NCBI GenBank assembly: GCA_963580095.1
Contig: CAUZJQ010000227.1
Span: 1 to 7,246, forward strand
DNA from: CAJWLW01 sp963580095
GTDB lineage: Bacteria > Verrucomicrobiota > Lentisphaeria > JABSQK01 > CAJWLW01
Direction of reading: 5' to 3'
DNA length: 7,246 bases
Each line of letters starts with the position of its first letter. The stretch's first letter is position 1. A program made the position numbers and the translations under genes. Below the pieces are notes generated by a model. That model did no database searches and was not told where the DNA came from. It saw only the letters and a list, made by a program, of their open reading frames with translations. This document shows, in pieces, positions 1-6,952 of the stretch.

Positions 1-2
1 CG

Positions 3-167
3 ACAGCCGCCGGCATCGAGACGCAGGCATTCTGTCTGGTCTATTTTGTCGCCGCGGCGTTCGGGCTGGAATGGTGTATCTGGCGTTACCGCGCTGGCCG
101 CACGGTGACGGACAGGCCGGCACAGGATGACGACCCACCAAACGAAGAACCCGTCTCGATCATGTAG
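3..167 (+). CDS. C-terminal part of an unidentified membrane protein (partial, enters from the left edge)
   Basis: The frame is open from the first complete codon at position 3 to a TAG stop at 165-167, giving the last 54 residues of a protein whose start lies outside the window. It has a hydrophobic stretch (FCLVYFVAAAFGLEWCIW, about residues 10-27 of the visible part) followed by RYRAGR, which fits a final transmembrane helix with a positive cytoplasmic flank. The tail is acidic and proline-rich (DDDPPNEEP). A last helix ending in a Glu-Trp pair followed by Arg resembles the C-termini of some BatA/VWA-type membrane proteins, but this is too little to assign a family. It is the only plus-strand gene with a plausible stop, and it ends exactly where the disrupted region begins, so its last few residues may come from inserted DNA. 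Confidence 0.5.
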   Translation, partial: TAAGIETQAFCLVYFVAAAFGLEWCIWRYRAGRTVTDRPAQDDDPPNEEPVSIM

Positions 168-313
168 GCGCTGATCTTCACCGTGTTCACCAGTTGCTTC
201 ATCTCGCCGTTCAGTCGTTTGAATTCGGCCGACGACAGCGACTCGCGAGCCGGCGTCTGCTCCAAAACAACACGCGTGGATCTTTTGATCTTTGGGGCCC
301 GGAGTTCTGCCCC
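160..313 (-). pseudogene. Possible transposase C-terminal fragment
   Basis: Read on the minus strand just after an in-frame TGA (314-316), this stretch gives a sensible peptide starting GAELRAPKIKRSTRVVLEQT and continuing with SLSSAEFKRLNGEMKQL and VNTVKISAYMIET. The basic, helical S-x-x-E-F-x-x-L-x-x-E-M-K-Q-L pattern followed by K-I-S-A-Y-x-x-E-T reminds me of a C-terminal region seen in some DDE-type transposases; this is recall, not a search result. There is no usable start codon, and after about position 160 the frame runs into sequence that is plus-strand coding (the membrane-protein tail), so it is truncated at both ends. It is most likely a dead remnant of a mobile element, and could also be a piece of an unrelated helical protein. 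Confidence 0.33.
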
Positions 314-334
314 TCACACCACGAGACGGCCCTG

Positions 335-440
335 TTTGTCGGCGCACCGTGATTTTTGCTTCCGTGCCGGAGTTGAACTCGAAGTAATCCGCTTCGATGC
401 CGTCGCTGAAAATGACGCGCTGCCCCGGCACTGGCGATAT
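335..440 (-). pseudogene. Coding-like minus-strand fragment, unrecognised
   Basis: In the minus-strand frame whose codons end at 417, 414 and so on, the sequence reads as a plausible beta-rich peptide (GQRVIFSDGIEADYFEFN followed by SGTEAKITVRR). It is in a different frame from the transposase-like fragment just downstream and follows an in-frame TGA, so no complete protein can be built from it. If the two fragments once belonged to one gene, at least one frameshift separates them. The family is not recognised and the call rests only on protein-like composition. Confidence 0.22.
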
Positions 441-700
441 CTGCCAGCTTCGTTGTCATCGGCAGCGCGACGCAGGTTTACGAATCGATTAGCGGATTTG
501 ACTATTGCCCTGGCGGGGCGTTTGCGACAAAGCATGGCGTATTGTCGGCGCACTTTGGAACGCTGATAAATCCGCAAAGGACGGACGGGCGCTACGACAT
601 GCTCAGGTTCGATTCCGGGGACACGCTATGGCTTGAGTGCGTGAATGACGACATACCGTATTATTCGCTGCAACGGGGGCGCCGCTTTTCAGTGGCGCCC
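416..700 (+). pseudogene. Plus-strand ORF fragment without start or natural stop
   Basis: After a TGA at 413-415, plus frame 2 stays open and gives a protein-like sequence: ISASFVVIGSATQVYES, then GFDYCPGGAFATKHG, FGTLINPQRTDGRYDMLRFD and SGDTLWLECVNDDIPYYSLQ. There is no ATG in frame; the only common alternative start is a TTG at 542. The frame then runs straight through the hairpin at 672-705 and on as antisense of the downstream hsp20, so it has lost its own stop. The first residues are hydrophobic and could be the end of a signal peptide. The aromatic, acidic middle looks like real protein, but I recognise no family. It is best read as a decayed or truncated gene. Together with the two minus-strand fragments it fills the 557-bp stretch (168-724) that has no intact gene. 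Confidence 0.35.
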
Positions 701-705
701 CCGTT
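672..705. terminator. Strong hairpin, probable terminator of the hsp20 operon
   Basis: A perfect 12-bp stem (672-683 with 694-705, core GGGGGCGCC/GGCGCCCCC) closes a 10-nt loop. It lies 20 nt beyond the stop codon of the second hsp20 gene. In the minus direction only a short T run ends the stem, with no long U-tract. In the plus direction it is followed by a T/G-rich stretch (706-720). It may therefore act in both directions, separating the decayed plus-strand region from the sHSP operon. Confidence 0.65.
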
Positions 706-724
706 TGGTTGTTGCTTGTTATTG

Positions 725-1108
725 TTATGCCGCGTTGACTTTGATCTGCCTGGGCTTGGCCGACTCGGCCTTGGGCAGCGTCAGGCTCAGGATGCCATTG
801 GCCATGGTTGCCTGAATCCCCTTGGCATTGATCGCTTCGGAGATCCGAAAAGCCCGCTCGAAGTTGCCGGTCCGGTATTCGCTGTAGACCGGCTTGCCGT
901 TATCATCACCGGTGACGCGGCCGAGGATGGTCAGGGTGCCTTCCTCGAGCTGCACGTTGACGTGCTTGTTGTCGACGCCCGGCATTTCGGCTTGAACGTG
1001 AATGGCTTCCGTGGTTTCGCGGATGTCGACGCGCGGAGTGTAGCAGTGCTCGCTGGCATGCTGTTCAATCTGCGCGTCCTTCTTGGGTTGAAGTGCTGTG
1101 GTGCTCAT
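725..1108 (-). CDS. Small heat-shock protein, Hsp20/alpha-crystallin family (second gene of the pair)
   Basis: This 127-aa protein is an ATP-independent holdase expected to form cytoplasmic oligomers that bind unfolding proteins and hand them to refolding chaperones. After a short polar N-terminus (1-23), the alpha-crystallin domain begins at about residue 25 with YTPRVDIRETTEAIHVQAEM, followed by PGV (43-45), a G-T-L-x-I motif near 57-61, and the hallmark A-x-x-x-N-G-I-L-x-L-x-L-P near 100-112. It ends with QIKVNAA, whose I-x-V matches the C-terminal motif that docks onto a neighbouring domain. The N-terminal arm is short for the family, which usually means smaller or less stable assemblies. 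The ATG is preceded by AAGGAG at 1117-1122 with 8-nt spacing. It follows the first hsp20 gene by 37 nt and is probably co-transcribed, with the hairpin at 672-705 downstream. Confidence 0.95.
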   Translation of the reverse strand: MSTTALQPKKDAQIEQHASEHCYTPRVDIRETTEAIHVQAEMPGVDNKHVNVQLEEGTLTILGRVTGDDNGKPVYSEYRTGNFERAFRISEAINAKGIQATMANGILSLTLPKAESAKPRQIKVNAA

Positions 1109-1145
1109 GGTTTTGTCTCCTTCGTTGTGTTGGTTCGAGGCGCGC

Positions 1146-1571
1146 TTACGCGGTCACCTTGATCTCTTTGGGTTGATCTGCTTCGACCGAGCCGATGGTC
1201 ACGGTCAGGACACCATTTTTCAGTTGTGCGGTTGTTTTGCTGCCATCGACACTGATCGGCAGACGCAGTTCCCGATGGAACTTGCCGTAGGCCCGCTCGT
1301 TGCGATTGTAGACCCCGTCAGCTGCCGGCGGCTGGGGCAATTCGCCGCTGATTGTCAGGGTGTTGTCCCGTGCCGAGACATTAACGGCAGCGAGCTCGAC
1401 GCCAGGCAGCTCGGCGGTGACGACGTAGTGACCGTCCCGGCTCCAGGCCTGCACTTTCGGGAACTTGCCACGGCTGGACGAGCCGGTACTGACTGGATTG
1501 CGGAAGACCTGATCGAACATGTTCCAGACTCGATCGAGTTCGTTCCAGGGGTGGTTGAGGGTGCGATTCAT
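1146..1571 (-). CDS. Small heat-shock protein, Hsp20/alpha-crystallin family (first gene of the pair)
   Basis: This 141-aa holdase has a longer N-terminal arm (1-36, MNRTLNHPWNELDRVWNMFD at its start) with aromatic residues typical of the substrate-binding region. The alpha-crystallin domain spans about 38-130: PKVQAWSRDGHYVVTAELPG, then a D-N-T-L-T-I-S-G turn near 69-76, a Y/F-rich strand (GKFHRELRLP, 96-105) and L-K-N-G-V-L-T-V-T-I near 117-126. It closes with EIKVTA, the I-x-V docking motif. I chose the ATG at 1571 because GGAGG (1578-1582) sits 6 nt upstream; an in-frame ATG at 1658 lacks a ribosome site and would add a basic, non-sHSP-like extension. It leads a two-gene operon. Two related but different sHSPs suggest hetero-oligomers or division of labour. 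Its leader carries elements that could mask the ribosome site. Confidence 0.95.
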   Translation of the reverse strand: MNRTLNHPWNELDRVWNMFDQVFRNPVSTGSSSRGKFPKVQAWSRDGHYVVTAELPGVELAAVNVSARDNTLTISGELPQPPAADGVYNRNERAYGKFHRELRLPISVDGSKTTAQLKNGVLTVTIGSVEADQPKEIKVTA

Positions 1572-1575
1572 TTTG

Positions 1576-1673
1576 CGCCTCCGGTGTATGTGTGGTGATG
1601 GTTGTTTCTTGAGGCAGACCGATTGTCCGTCTGTCGCCTTCTTAGTAGCATCAGCCATGCCGAATCACCGGAG
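1576..1673 (-). promoter_or_regulatory. Candidate RNA thermometer in the hsp20 leader
   Basis: In the minus-strand transcript, CACCGGAG (1586 to 1579) contains most of the Shine-Dalgarno. Its perfect 8-base complement CUCCGGUG lies 79 nt upstream at 1673 to 1666. A second, nearer partner, UGCCUC (1616 to 1611), can pair with GAGGCG (1581 to 1576) across a 29-nt loop, again covering the Shine-Dalgarno. The two pairings exclude each other and each hides the ribosome site. Masking of the Shine-Dalgarno in a long leader is the principle of ROSE-type thermometers, known in front of many bacterial small heat-shock genes. I do not see a clear ROSE consensus, so this would be a different design. No folding energies were computed. 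Confidence 0.45.
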
Positions 1674-1732
1674 TCTACGACTTAACTATCTTTATATTAA
1701 TAACTTACGATATAATAAGGAGTTACGGTATC

Positions 1733-1788
1733 TGCCATATTGGCGCACATGGTACGGGAATACATTTTCAACATGTGCCAATATGGCA
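1733..1788. promoter_or_regulatory. Paired palindromes flanking the hsp20 promoter (operator candidates)
   Basis: TGCCATATTGGC followed by GC and ACATG (1733-1751) is mirrored by CATGTGCCAATATGGCA (1772-1788); apart from the extra GC in the left copy the arms are exact inverted repeats. Each copy contains its own small palindrome GCCA-N3-TGGC (1734-1744 and 1777-1787), with centres 43 bp apart, about four turns of DNA. One copy sits directly upstream of the proposed -35 and the other at the proposed transcription start. That geometry fits a dimeric repressor bound at both sites or looping between them. It does not resemble CIRCE (HrcA) or HAIR (HspR) elements as I know them. Confidence 0.5.
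1747..1772 (-). promoter_or_regulatory. Sigma-32-like promoter of the hsp20 operon
   Basis: On the minus strand GTTGAAA (1772 to 1766) is followed after 11 nt by TACCATGT (1754 to 1747). The heat-shock sigma consensus is CTTGAAA, 11-15 nt, CCCCATNT, so the -35 matches at six of seven positions and the -10 keeps its CCATnT core. Transcription would start near 1740, giving a leader of about 170 nt before the first hsp20. No better sigma-70 promoter is visible, although the AT-rich stretch 1681-1725 could supply a housekeeping -10. The match is by eye, and its placement between two palindromes supports a regulatory role. Confidence 0.45.
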
Positions 1789-1805
1789 CCTTTCTGGCAC
1801 CCCTG

Positions 1806-2687
1806 TCAGGCGGGGGGTGGGGCGCCGACAATCCGCACGTCCAGTGTATTTTCCGTATCCAGGTGGATGTCCTGCTGGGGATAGGCGATGACGATGTCTG
1901 CTTCGCGAAATAACTCGTCGATGTGGAAGCGTAAGGCACTTCGCACTTGCCGCAGTTTCATGTCCGTCTCCGCCACACACCAAAAGTAGATATCGAAGAT
2001 CAGGGCACTGTCCGCAAAGTCCTCGAAGATCACGATCGGCTCTGGGCGCTTGAGAATTTCCTCGTTCTCCTGGGCCGCCTGCGCAATCAAGGATGCAACC
2101 TGATCTGTCGGAGAACCGTAGCGCACGCCGACGCGAACCGCCGTTCGGATCTCCTTGTCGGTGAGCGTCCAGTTTGTCAGTACGCGCTCGAGCAGCTGGC
2201 TGTTGGGCACCAGCAGGTCAATACCGTCTGTCCGGCGAATGCGCGTACAGCGGCCTTTCATCGCTGCGACACGACCGATGGCACCGTCGATTTCTACCAG
2301 ATCGCCGACGCGCACCGGCCGTTCGATAGTCAGAATCCAACCGCTGATAAGGTTGTTCAGGATGTTCTGCGTGCCGAATCCTGCACCAATCGCCAGGGCG
2401 CCGCCCAGGAACGCGAACACAGTCAGAGGGATCGCCAGAATTCGTAGAGCCGAGAAGATGACGGCAATAATCAGCAGATAAAAAATTACTTTCTCTGCCA
2501 GGTGCACTGCTGCTTCGGGGACCTTCCGGTGCAGGAGTTTCCTCGACAGAATCTTTGTAAATACAGAAACGACCAAAAACCCGGCAACAAGGAAGAGCAG
2601 CGCCAGCGCGAGTTGGCTGACCCGGAGCTCATGTCCGTCGGACAAGGTGAAAAGGCTCGTTTCCCAAATGGTCAAAAGAAGATCCAC
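1806..2687 (-). CDS. MscS-family small-conductance mechanosensitive channel
   Basis: This 293-aa inner-membrane protein should form a heptameric channel that opens under membrane tension and releases solutes on hypo-osmotic shock. Hydrophobic helices are seen at about 24-43 and 65-85. The pore-lining TM3 at about 89-115 carries the Gly/Ala packing pattern GGALAIGAGFGTQNILNNL. The MscS beta domain follows with RPVRVGDLVEI (123-133) and LVPNSQLLERVLTNWT (159-174), then the alpha/beta C-terminal cage to about 283. The length matches the compact E. coli MscS type (286 aa). The start appears to be GTG at 2687 with only a weak ribosome site; no upstream in-frame ATG exists. It lies 48 nt after the CNNM/CBS gene, so the two are likely co-transcribed. 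No terminator is evident before the hsp20 regulatory region, which begins about 18 nt beyond its stop. Confidence 0.93.
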   Translation of the reverse strand: MDLLLTIWETSLFTLSDGHELRVSQLALALLFLVAGFLVVSVFTKILSRKLLHRKVPEAAVHLAEKVIFYLLIIAVIFSALRILAIPLTVFAFLGGALAIGAGFGTQNILNNLISGWILTIERPVRVGDLVEIDGAIGRVAAMKGRCTRIRRTDGIDLLVPNSQLLERVLTNWTLTDKEIRTAVRVGVRYGSPTDQVASLIAQAAQENEEILKRPEPIVIFEDFADSALIFDIYFWCVAETDMKLRQVRSALRFHIDELFREADIVIAYPQQDIHLDTENTLDVRIVGAPPPA

Positions 2688-2735
2688 AGAACGACTATAA
2701 CGTCGGTACCGCCCATTTCCAGATCATGAAAATTC

Positions 2736-4040
2736 TTAGCCTTTGATCGCGATCAGGTCGATGCGCACGCTGATCACGCGTGTTGTCTCAACCGCGAGCG
2801 CCGTCAGCCGATGCCCGCCGCAGTCGACGGTTTCGTTCACCGTCGGCAGATGCCCGAGCAGTTCCATCAGCAGGCCGCCGATCGTATCGACCTCGGTATC
2901 CGGGGGCACGTCCAGACCCGTTTTTTTGGCCAACTCGCCGAGCAGGCAGGCTCCGTCGGCTATAAAGCTGCCGCCGGCCTTGCGCAGCAGCGGCTGTTCA
3001 TTGTCGAACTCGTCCTGGATCGGCCCGACGACTTGTTCGAGGACGTTTTCGAGGGTGATCATGCCGCTGATGTCGCCGTATTCGCTGACGACCAGCGCTA
3101 GGTGCACGTGGTCGCGCTGGAATCTTTGCAGTAGGAGATCGAGCCGGGTCGACTCGGGCACGAACATCACCGGGCGTGCCAGGTCCGCAAGGCGGTCCGG
3201 TGACTGGTTGGTTGCCAGTGCAGCGAAAAGGTCCTTGGTGTGCACGACGCCGTGGATATGGTCGAGATCACCATCGCACAGCGGCAGGCGGGAATGGCCG
3301 CTGTCCGCGGCGATCTGCAAGTTCTCGGTGACCGGGCGGGTGTTGTCGAGGAAGACGATCTGGTTGCGCGGCACGATGTAGGGGCGCACGATCTTGTCTT
3401 CGAGGTCGAGGATGTTCTCCATCATCACTTGTTCAGCGTCCGAGAGGTGGCCGCCACTACCAGCTTCAGCAAGCAGTAGGCGCACCTCCTCCTCGGTCAT
3501 CTCGCCGTGCGTCTCGGCGGTATTGATGCCGATGGCGCGCAGCATGATGTTGCTGGAGGTGTTGAGGATCCAGATAAGAGGTTTGAAGATTTTGTAAAAG
3601 AGGATGAGCGGTGGGGCACAGTACTGGGCGACCGACTGAGCCTTCACGATCGCCATCATCTTCGGGACCTGCTCGCCGATGGAAATGTGCAGAAAAGTGA
3701 TAACGCTGAAGGCGATGAGGAAGCTGATGACGTGCATGTGCTGCTCCGCCACGCCGACGTGCTCGAACAACGGCTCGAGCGTCTTGGCTACGAGCGGCTC
3801 ACCGATCCAGCCGAGCCCGAGGCTGGCCAGGGTAATGCCCAGCTGGCACCCGGACAGATAGGAATCAAGGTTGTGGGTGACGTGCAGCGCCATGCGCGCC
3901 AGCTGGCTGCCATCCGCGGCGCTGGTCTCCAAACGGGCGCGACGGACCTTGACCAGGGCAAACTCTGCGGCGACAAAGAAGCCGTTGAGCAGTACCAGAA
4001 TCATTACAAAGAAAGCTTTCGCAGCGATTTCTACGGCCAT
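2736..4040 (-). CDS. CNNM/CBS-domain membrane protein (hemolysin C / CorC / YtfL family)
   Basis: This 434-aa protein has the three parts of the family. A CNNM (DUF21) membrane domain spans about 5-175, with LLNGFFVAAEFALVKVRRAR near 17-36, LGLGWIGEP near 74-82 and HISIGEQVPKMMAI near 118-131. Two CBS domains follow, about 215-275 (PRNQIVFLD, GVVHTKDLF) and 290-340 (LALVVSEYGDISGMITLENV). A CorC_HlyC domain at about 352-430 closes the protein (DTIGGLLMELLGHLPT). Members are linked to magnesium or cobalt efflux or other ion homeostasis; CBS domains usually sense adenine nucleotides. The hemolysin name is historical. I chose ATG at 4040, with GGGAG 5 nt upstream, over an in-frame TTG at 4064 lacking a good site. 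It precedes an MscS channel, suggesting a joint role in ion and osmotic balance. The 215 bp upstream (4041-4255) has no gene and no convincing promoter that I can see. Confidence 0.92.
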   Translation of the reverse strand: MAVEIAAKAFFVMILVLLNGFFVAAEFALVKVRRARLETSAADGSQLARMALHVTHNLDSYLSGCQLGITLASLGLGWIGEPLVAKTLEPLFEHVGVAEQHMHVISFLIAFSVITFLHISIGEQVPKMMAIVKAQSVAQYCAPPLILFYKIFKPLIWILNTSSNIMLRAIGINTAETHGEMTEEEVRLLLAEAGSGGHLSDAEQVMMENILDLEDKIVRPYIVPRNQIVFLDNTRPVTENLQIAADSGHSRLPLCDGDLDHIHGVVHTKDLFAALATNQSPDRLADLARPVMFVPESTRLDLLLQRFQRDHVHLALVVSEYGDISGMITLENVLEQVVGPIQDEFDNEQPLLRKAGGSFIADGACLLGELAKKTGLDVPPDTEVDTIGGLLMELLGHLPTVNETVDCGGHRLTALAVETTRVISVRIDLIAIKG

Positions 4041-4255
4041 TAATACTCCCGGGATTGGTGGCAACTATATACTTCCGTGGAGCGATGCTTTCCAGCCGCG
4101 CCGGTGTATTCGTGGTGCCGGGTTCATCCCGCCCTGGCAGCGTGTCGGCATCCTTCCGGTGCTTGCCGTGGTCTTTGATCAGTGGTCGCAGGGGCGGAGC
4201 GTCGGCGGGCAAGGATATTCTTAGCCCAGTGCGACTAATTTGACCGTTTACCGTA

Positions 4256-4297
4256 CTTTTCTGTATCACGGGCTGGAAAGCCCGTGATACAGAAAAG
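4256..4297. terminator. Perfect 19-bp inverted repeat, hairpin downstream of the 210-aa gene
   Basis: The left arm (4256-4274, CTTTTCTGTATCACGGGCT) and right arm (4279-4297) are exact reverse complements around a GGAA loop. It starts 13 nt after the stop of the exported-protein gene and would form a very stable RNA hairpin on either strand. The T run is inside the stem rather than after it, so it is not a textbook intrinsic terminator, although the outer A-U pairs could open and behave like one. It may instead be a transcript-end stabiliser or one copy of a dispersed palindromic repeat. No second copy exists in this window. Confidence 0.6.
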
Positions 4298-4310
4298 AAG
4301 AGCGGGCCTG

Positions 4311-4943
4311 CTATCGCTTGCGCTTTTTCTTGAGCCAGTCGAGTTTGACGGGCTGGTAGATGCCGATTTCGGGATCCATCTCGAGGGTCACCAGGAAGAC
4401 TTCGTCGAGAGACTTGATGACGATGACGGGGTTGGTGTAGTCGTCGTTCAGCCGGTAGTAGACGTCCTTGATGAATTTCTCCAGCATCGTGCGGTTGGCC
4501 ATTTCCTTCGCCGGCGTCATGCGCGGCACAATGAACTGCTTGGCGCGTTCGGCGACGGTACGCGCCGACCAGCCGTCGAGGTACATGATGCCGAGGTGCG
4601 GACCGTCGGATTGGTAGGTGCTGAGGGTGTCGTTGATGACGTCCTGCATCTCCGGTATTTTCGTTTTGTACGGCTGCAGGTCCTCTTCGGTGATGTAAGT
4701 GAGTCTCGACATTTCGCGACGGGCTTCGGCCTTCAGCAGCTCGGTGTACGGACCGAACGTCTCACGGGCAATCATACTGGCGCGCCGAATGGATTTTCCG
4801 GTGTCCAGCTTTTCAAAGCGCAGGCCGAGGGCCTTGATGACCTCGCTGCGAAACTCCAGGCGCAGTTTGCGAACCGTCATCTCTTCAGCACGGCCGGCGG
4901 TAGTGATCAGAAGACAGACGAGGATTGCGAATGTACGGTGCAT
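4311..4943 (-). CDS. Exported protein of unknown function, 210 aa
   Basis: I do not recognise the family. Residues 1-19 look like a Sec signal peptide (MHRTFAILVCLLITTAGRA) with likely cleavage before EEMTV, so the mature protein of about 191 residues would be periplasmic or outside the cell. The first half is charged and helical (about 22-80). The middle has a run of aromatics and short motifs (YITEEDLQPYK at 83-93, HLGIMYLDGW at 116-125). The second half ends in a hydrophobic strand pattern (NPVIVIKSLDEVFLVTLEMD, 171-190) and a basic tail KKKRKR. There is no lipobox. The only Cys is at position 10, inside the signal peptide, so the mature protein is cysteine-free. The ATG at 4943 has a modest GGAAAG ribosome site. 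It is transcribed alone: the groL terminator lies upstream and a strong hairpin follows the stop. Confidence 0.8.
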   Translation of the reverse strand: MHRTFAILVCLLITTAGRAEEMTVRKLRLEFRSEVIKALGLRFEKLDTGKSIRRASMIARETFGPYTELLKAEARREMSRLTYITEEDLQPYKTKIPEMQDVINDTLSTYQSDGPHLGIMYLDGWSARTVAERAKQFIVPRMTPAKEMANRTMLEKFIKDVYYRLNDDYTNPVIVIKSLDEVFLVTLEMDPEIGIYQPVKLDWLKKKRKR

Positions 4944-5046
4944 GAAATCTTTCCGGGTAATAATGAGGTTGTGCGGTGGACCAATACCAGTACACCAGAG
5001 TATGCACGTGATCGGTGGCTGACGATCGCTCGTGTCCGGGCGGGGG

Positions 5047-5060
5047 GGTGTATTTACACC
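5047..5060. repeat. Perfect 6-2-6 inverted repeat upstream of the exported-protein gene
   Basis: GGTGTA-TT-TACACC is a perfect palindrome 104-117 nt before the start codon of the 210-aa exported protein, overlapping the end of a run of seven G (5042-5048). Its size and position would suit a binding site for a dimeric regulator. No promoter elements could be fixed around it with confidence, so a chance palindrome remains possible. Confidence 0.3.
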
Positions 5061-5129
5061 TGCATCCCCACAACCTTAATCCTTCCCGCCCGTCATCCGA
5101 AAGAATACGGATTCCGGTGGAATCGCGGG

Positions 5130-5166
5130 AAAAAAAGAGCCCCGAGCATGATGCCCGGGGCTCTTT
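5130..5166 (-). terminator. Intrinsic terminator of the groS-groL operon
   Basis: In the minus direction a 14-bp stem (5166 to 5153 with 5147 to 5134, core GAGCCCCG/CGGGGCTC, one G-U pair) with a 5-nt loop is followed by an uninterrupted run of seven T (5136 to 5130). It starts 23 nt after the groL stop. This is a textbook Rho-independent terminator. Confidence 0.93.
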
Positions 5167-5189
5167 GGTTTGTGCTTCGGCGGGTCGGC

Positions 5190-6851
<1,662 letters not shown>

Positions 6852-6901
6852 AAGTTGTGGTCTCCTTGGGAGGTTGTGGTAGTGATCGTAAATCTGGTGT
6901 C

Positions 6902-6931
6902 AGGAACTGGCCGGATTGGCCCAAAGTCCCT
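6902..6931 (-). other. Hairpin in the groS-groL intercistronic gap
   Basis: The 101-nt gap between groS and groL contains AGGGACU and GGCC (6931-6925, 6921-6918) pairing with GGCC and AGUUCCU (6912-6909, 6908-6902) around a 5-nt loop, with a 3-nt bulge and one G-U pair. No U-tract follows, so it is not a terminator. Such a structure could be a processing or stability element that sets different GroES and GroEL levels, but its function is inferred only from position. Confidence 0.35.
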
Positions 6932-6952
6932 GATACCGAAGCCCGATTTTTG

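Noticed and set aside
542..1162. Long plus-strand ORF of 206 codons
   Set aside because: Most of it is antisense to the confidently identified hsp20 gene and it starts at TTG; only its first part (up to about 700) looks protein-like and is reported as a fragment.
1572..1658. N-terminal extension of the first Hsp20 from an in-frame ATG at 1658
   Set aside because: No ribosome site upstream, the extension does not look like an sHSP arm, and the ATG at 1571 has GGAGG at ideal spacing.
1717..1740. Plus-strand AAGGAG that could be a ribosome site
   Set aside because: No ATG, GTG or TTG at usable distance downstream, and the region is the hsp20 leader on the other strand.
1784..1799. Plus-strand sigma-54-like promoter (TGGCACC-N4-TGGCA with correct -24/-12 spacing)
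   Set aside because: It would only drive antisense RNA through mscS, has one mismatch in the -12 box, and its -24 part is explained by the operator-like palindrome.
4041..4269. Minus-strand reading frame leading into the CNNM gene (start near 4269)
   Set aside because: It reads through the intergenic region and shifts frame relative to the real gene; no ribosome site and no family-like features.
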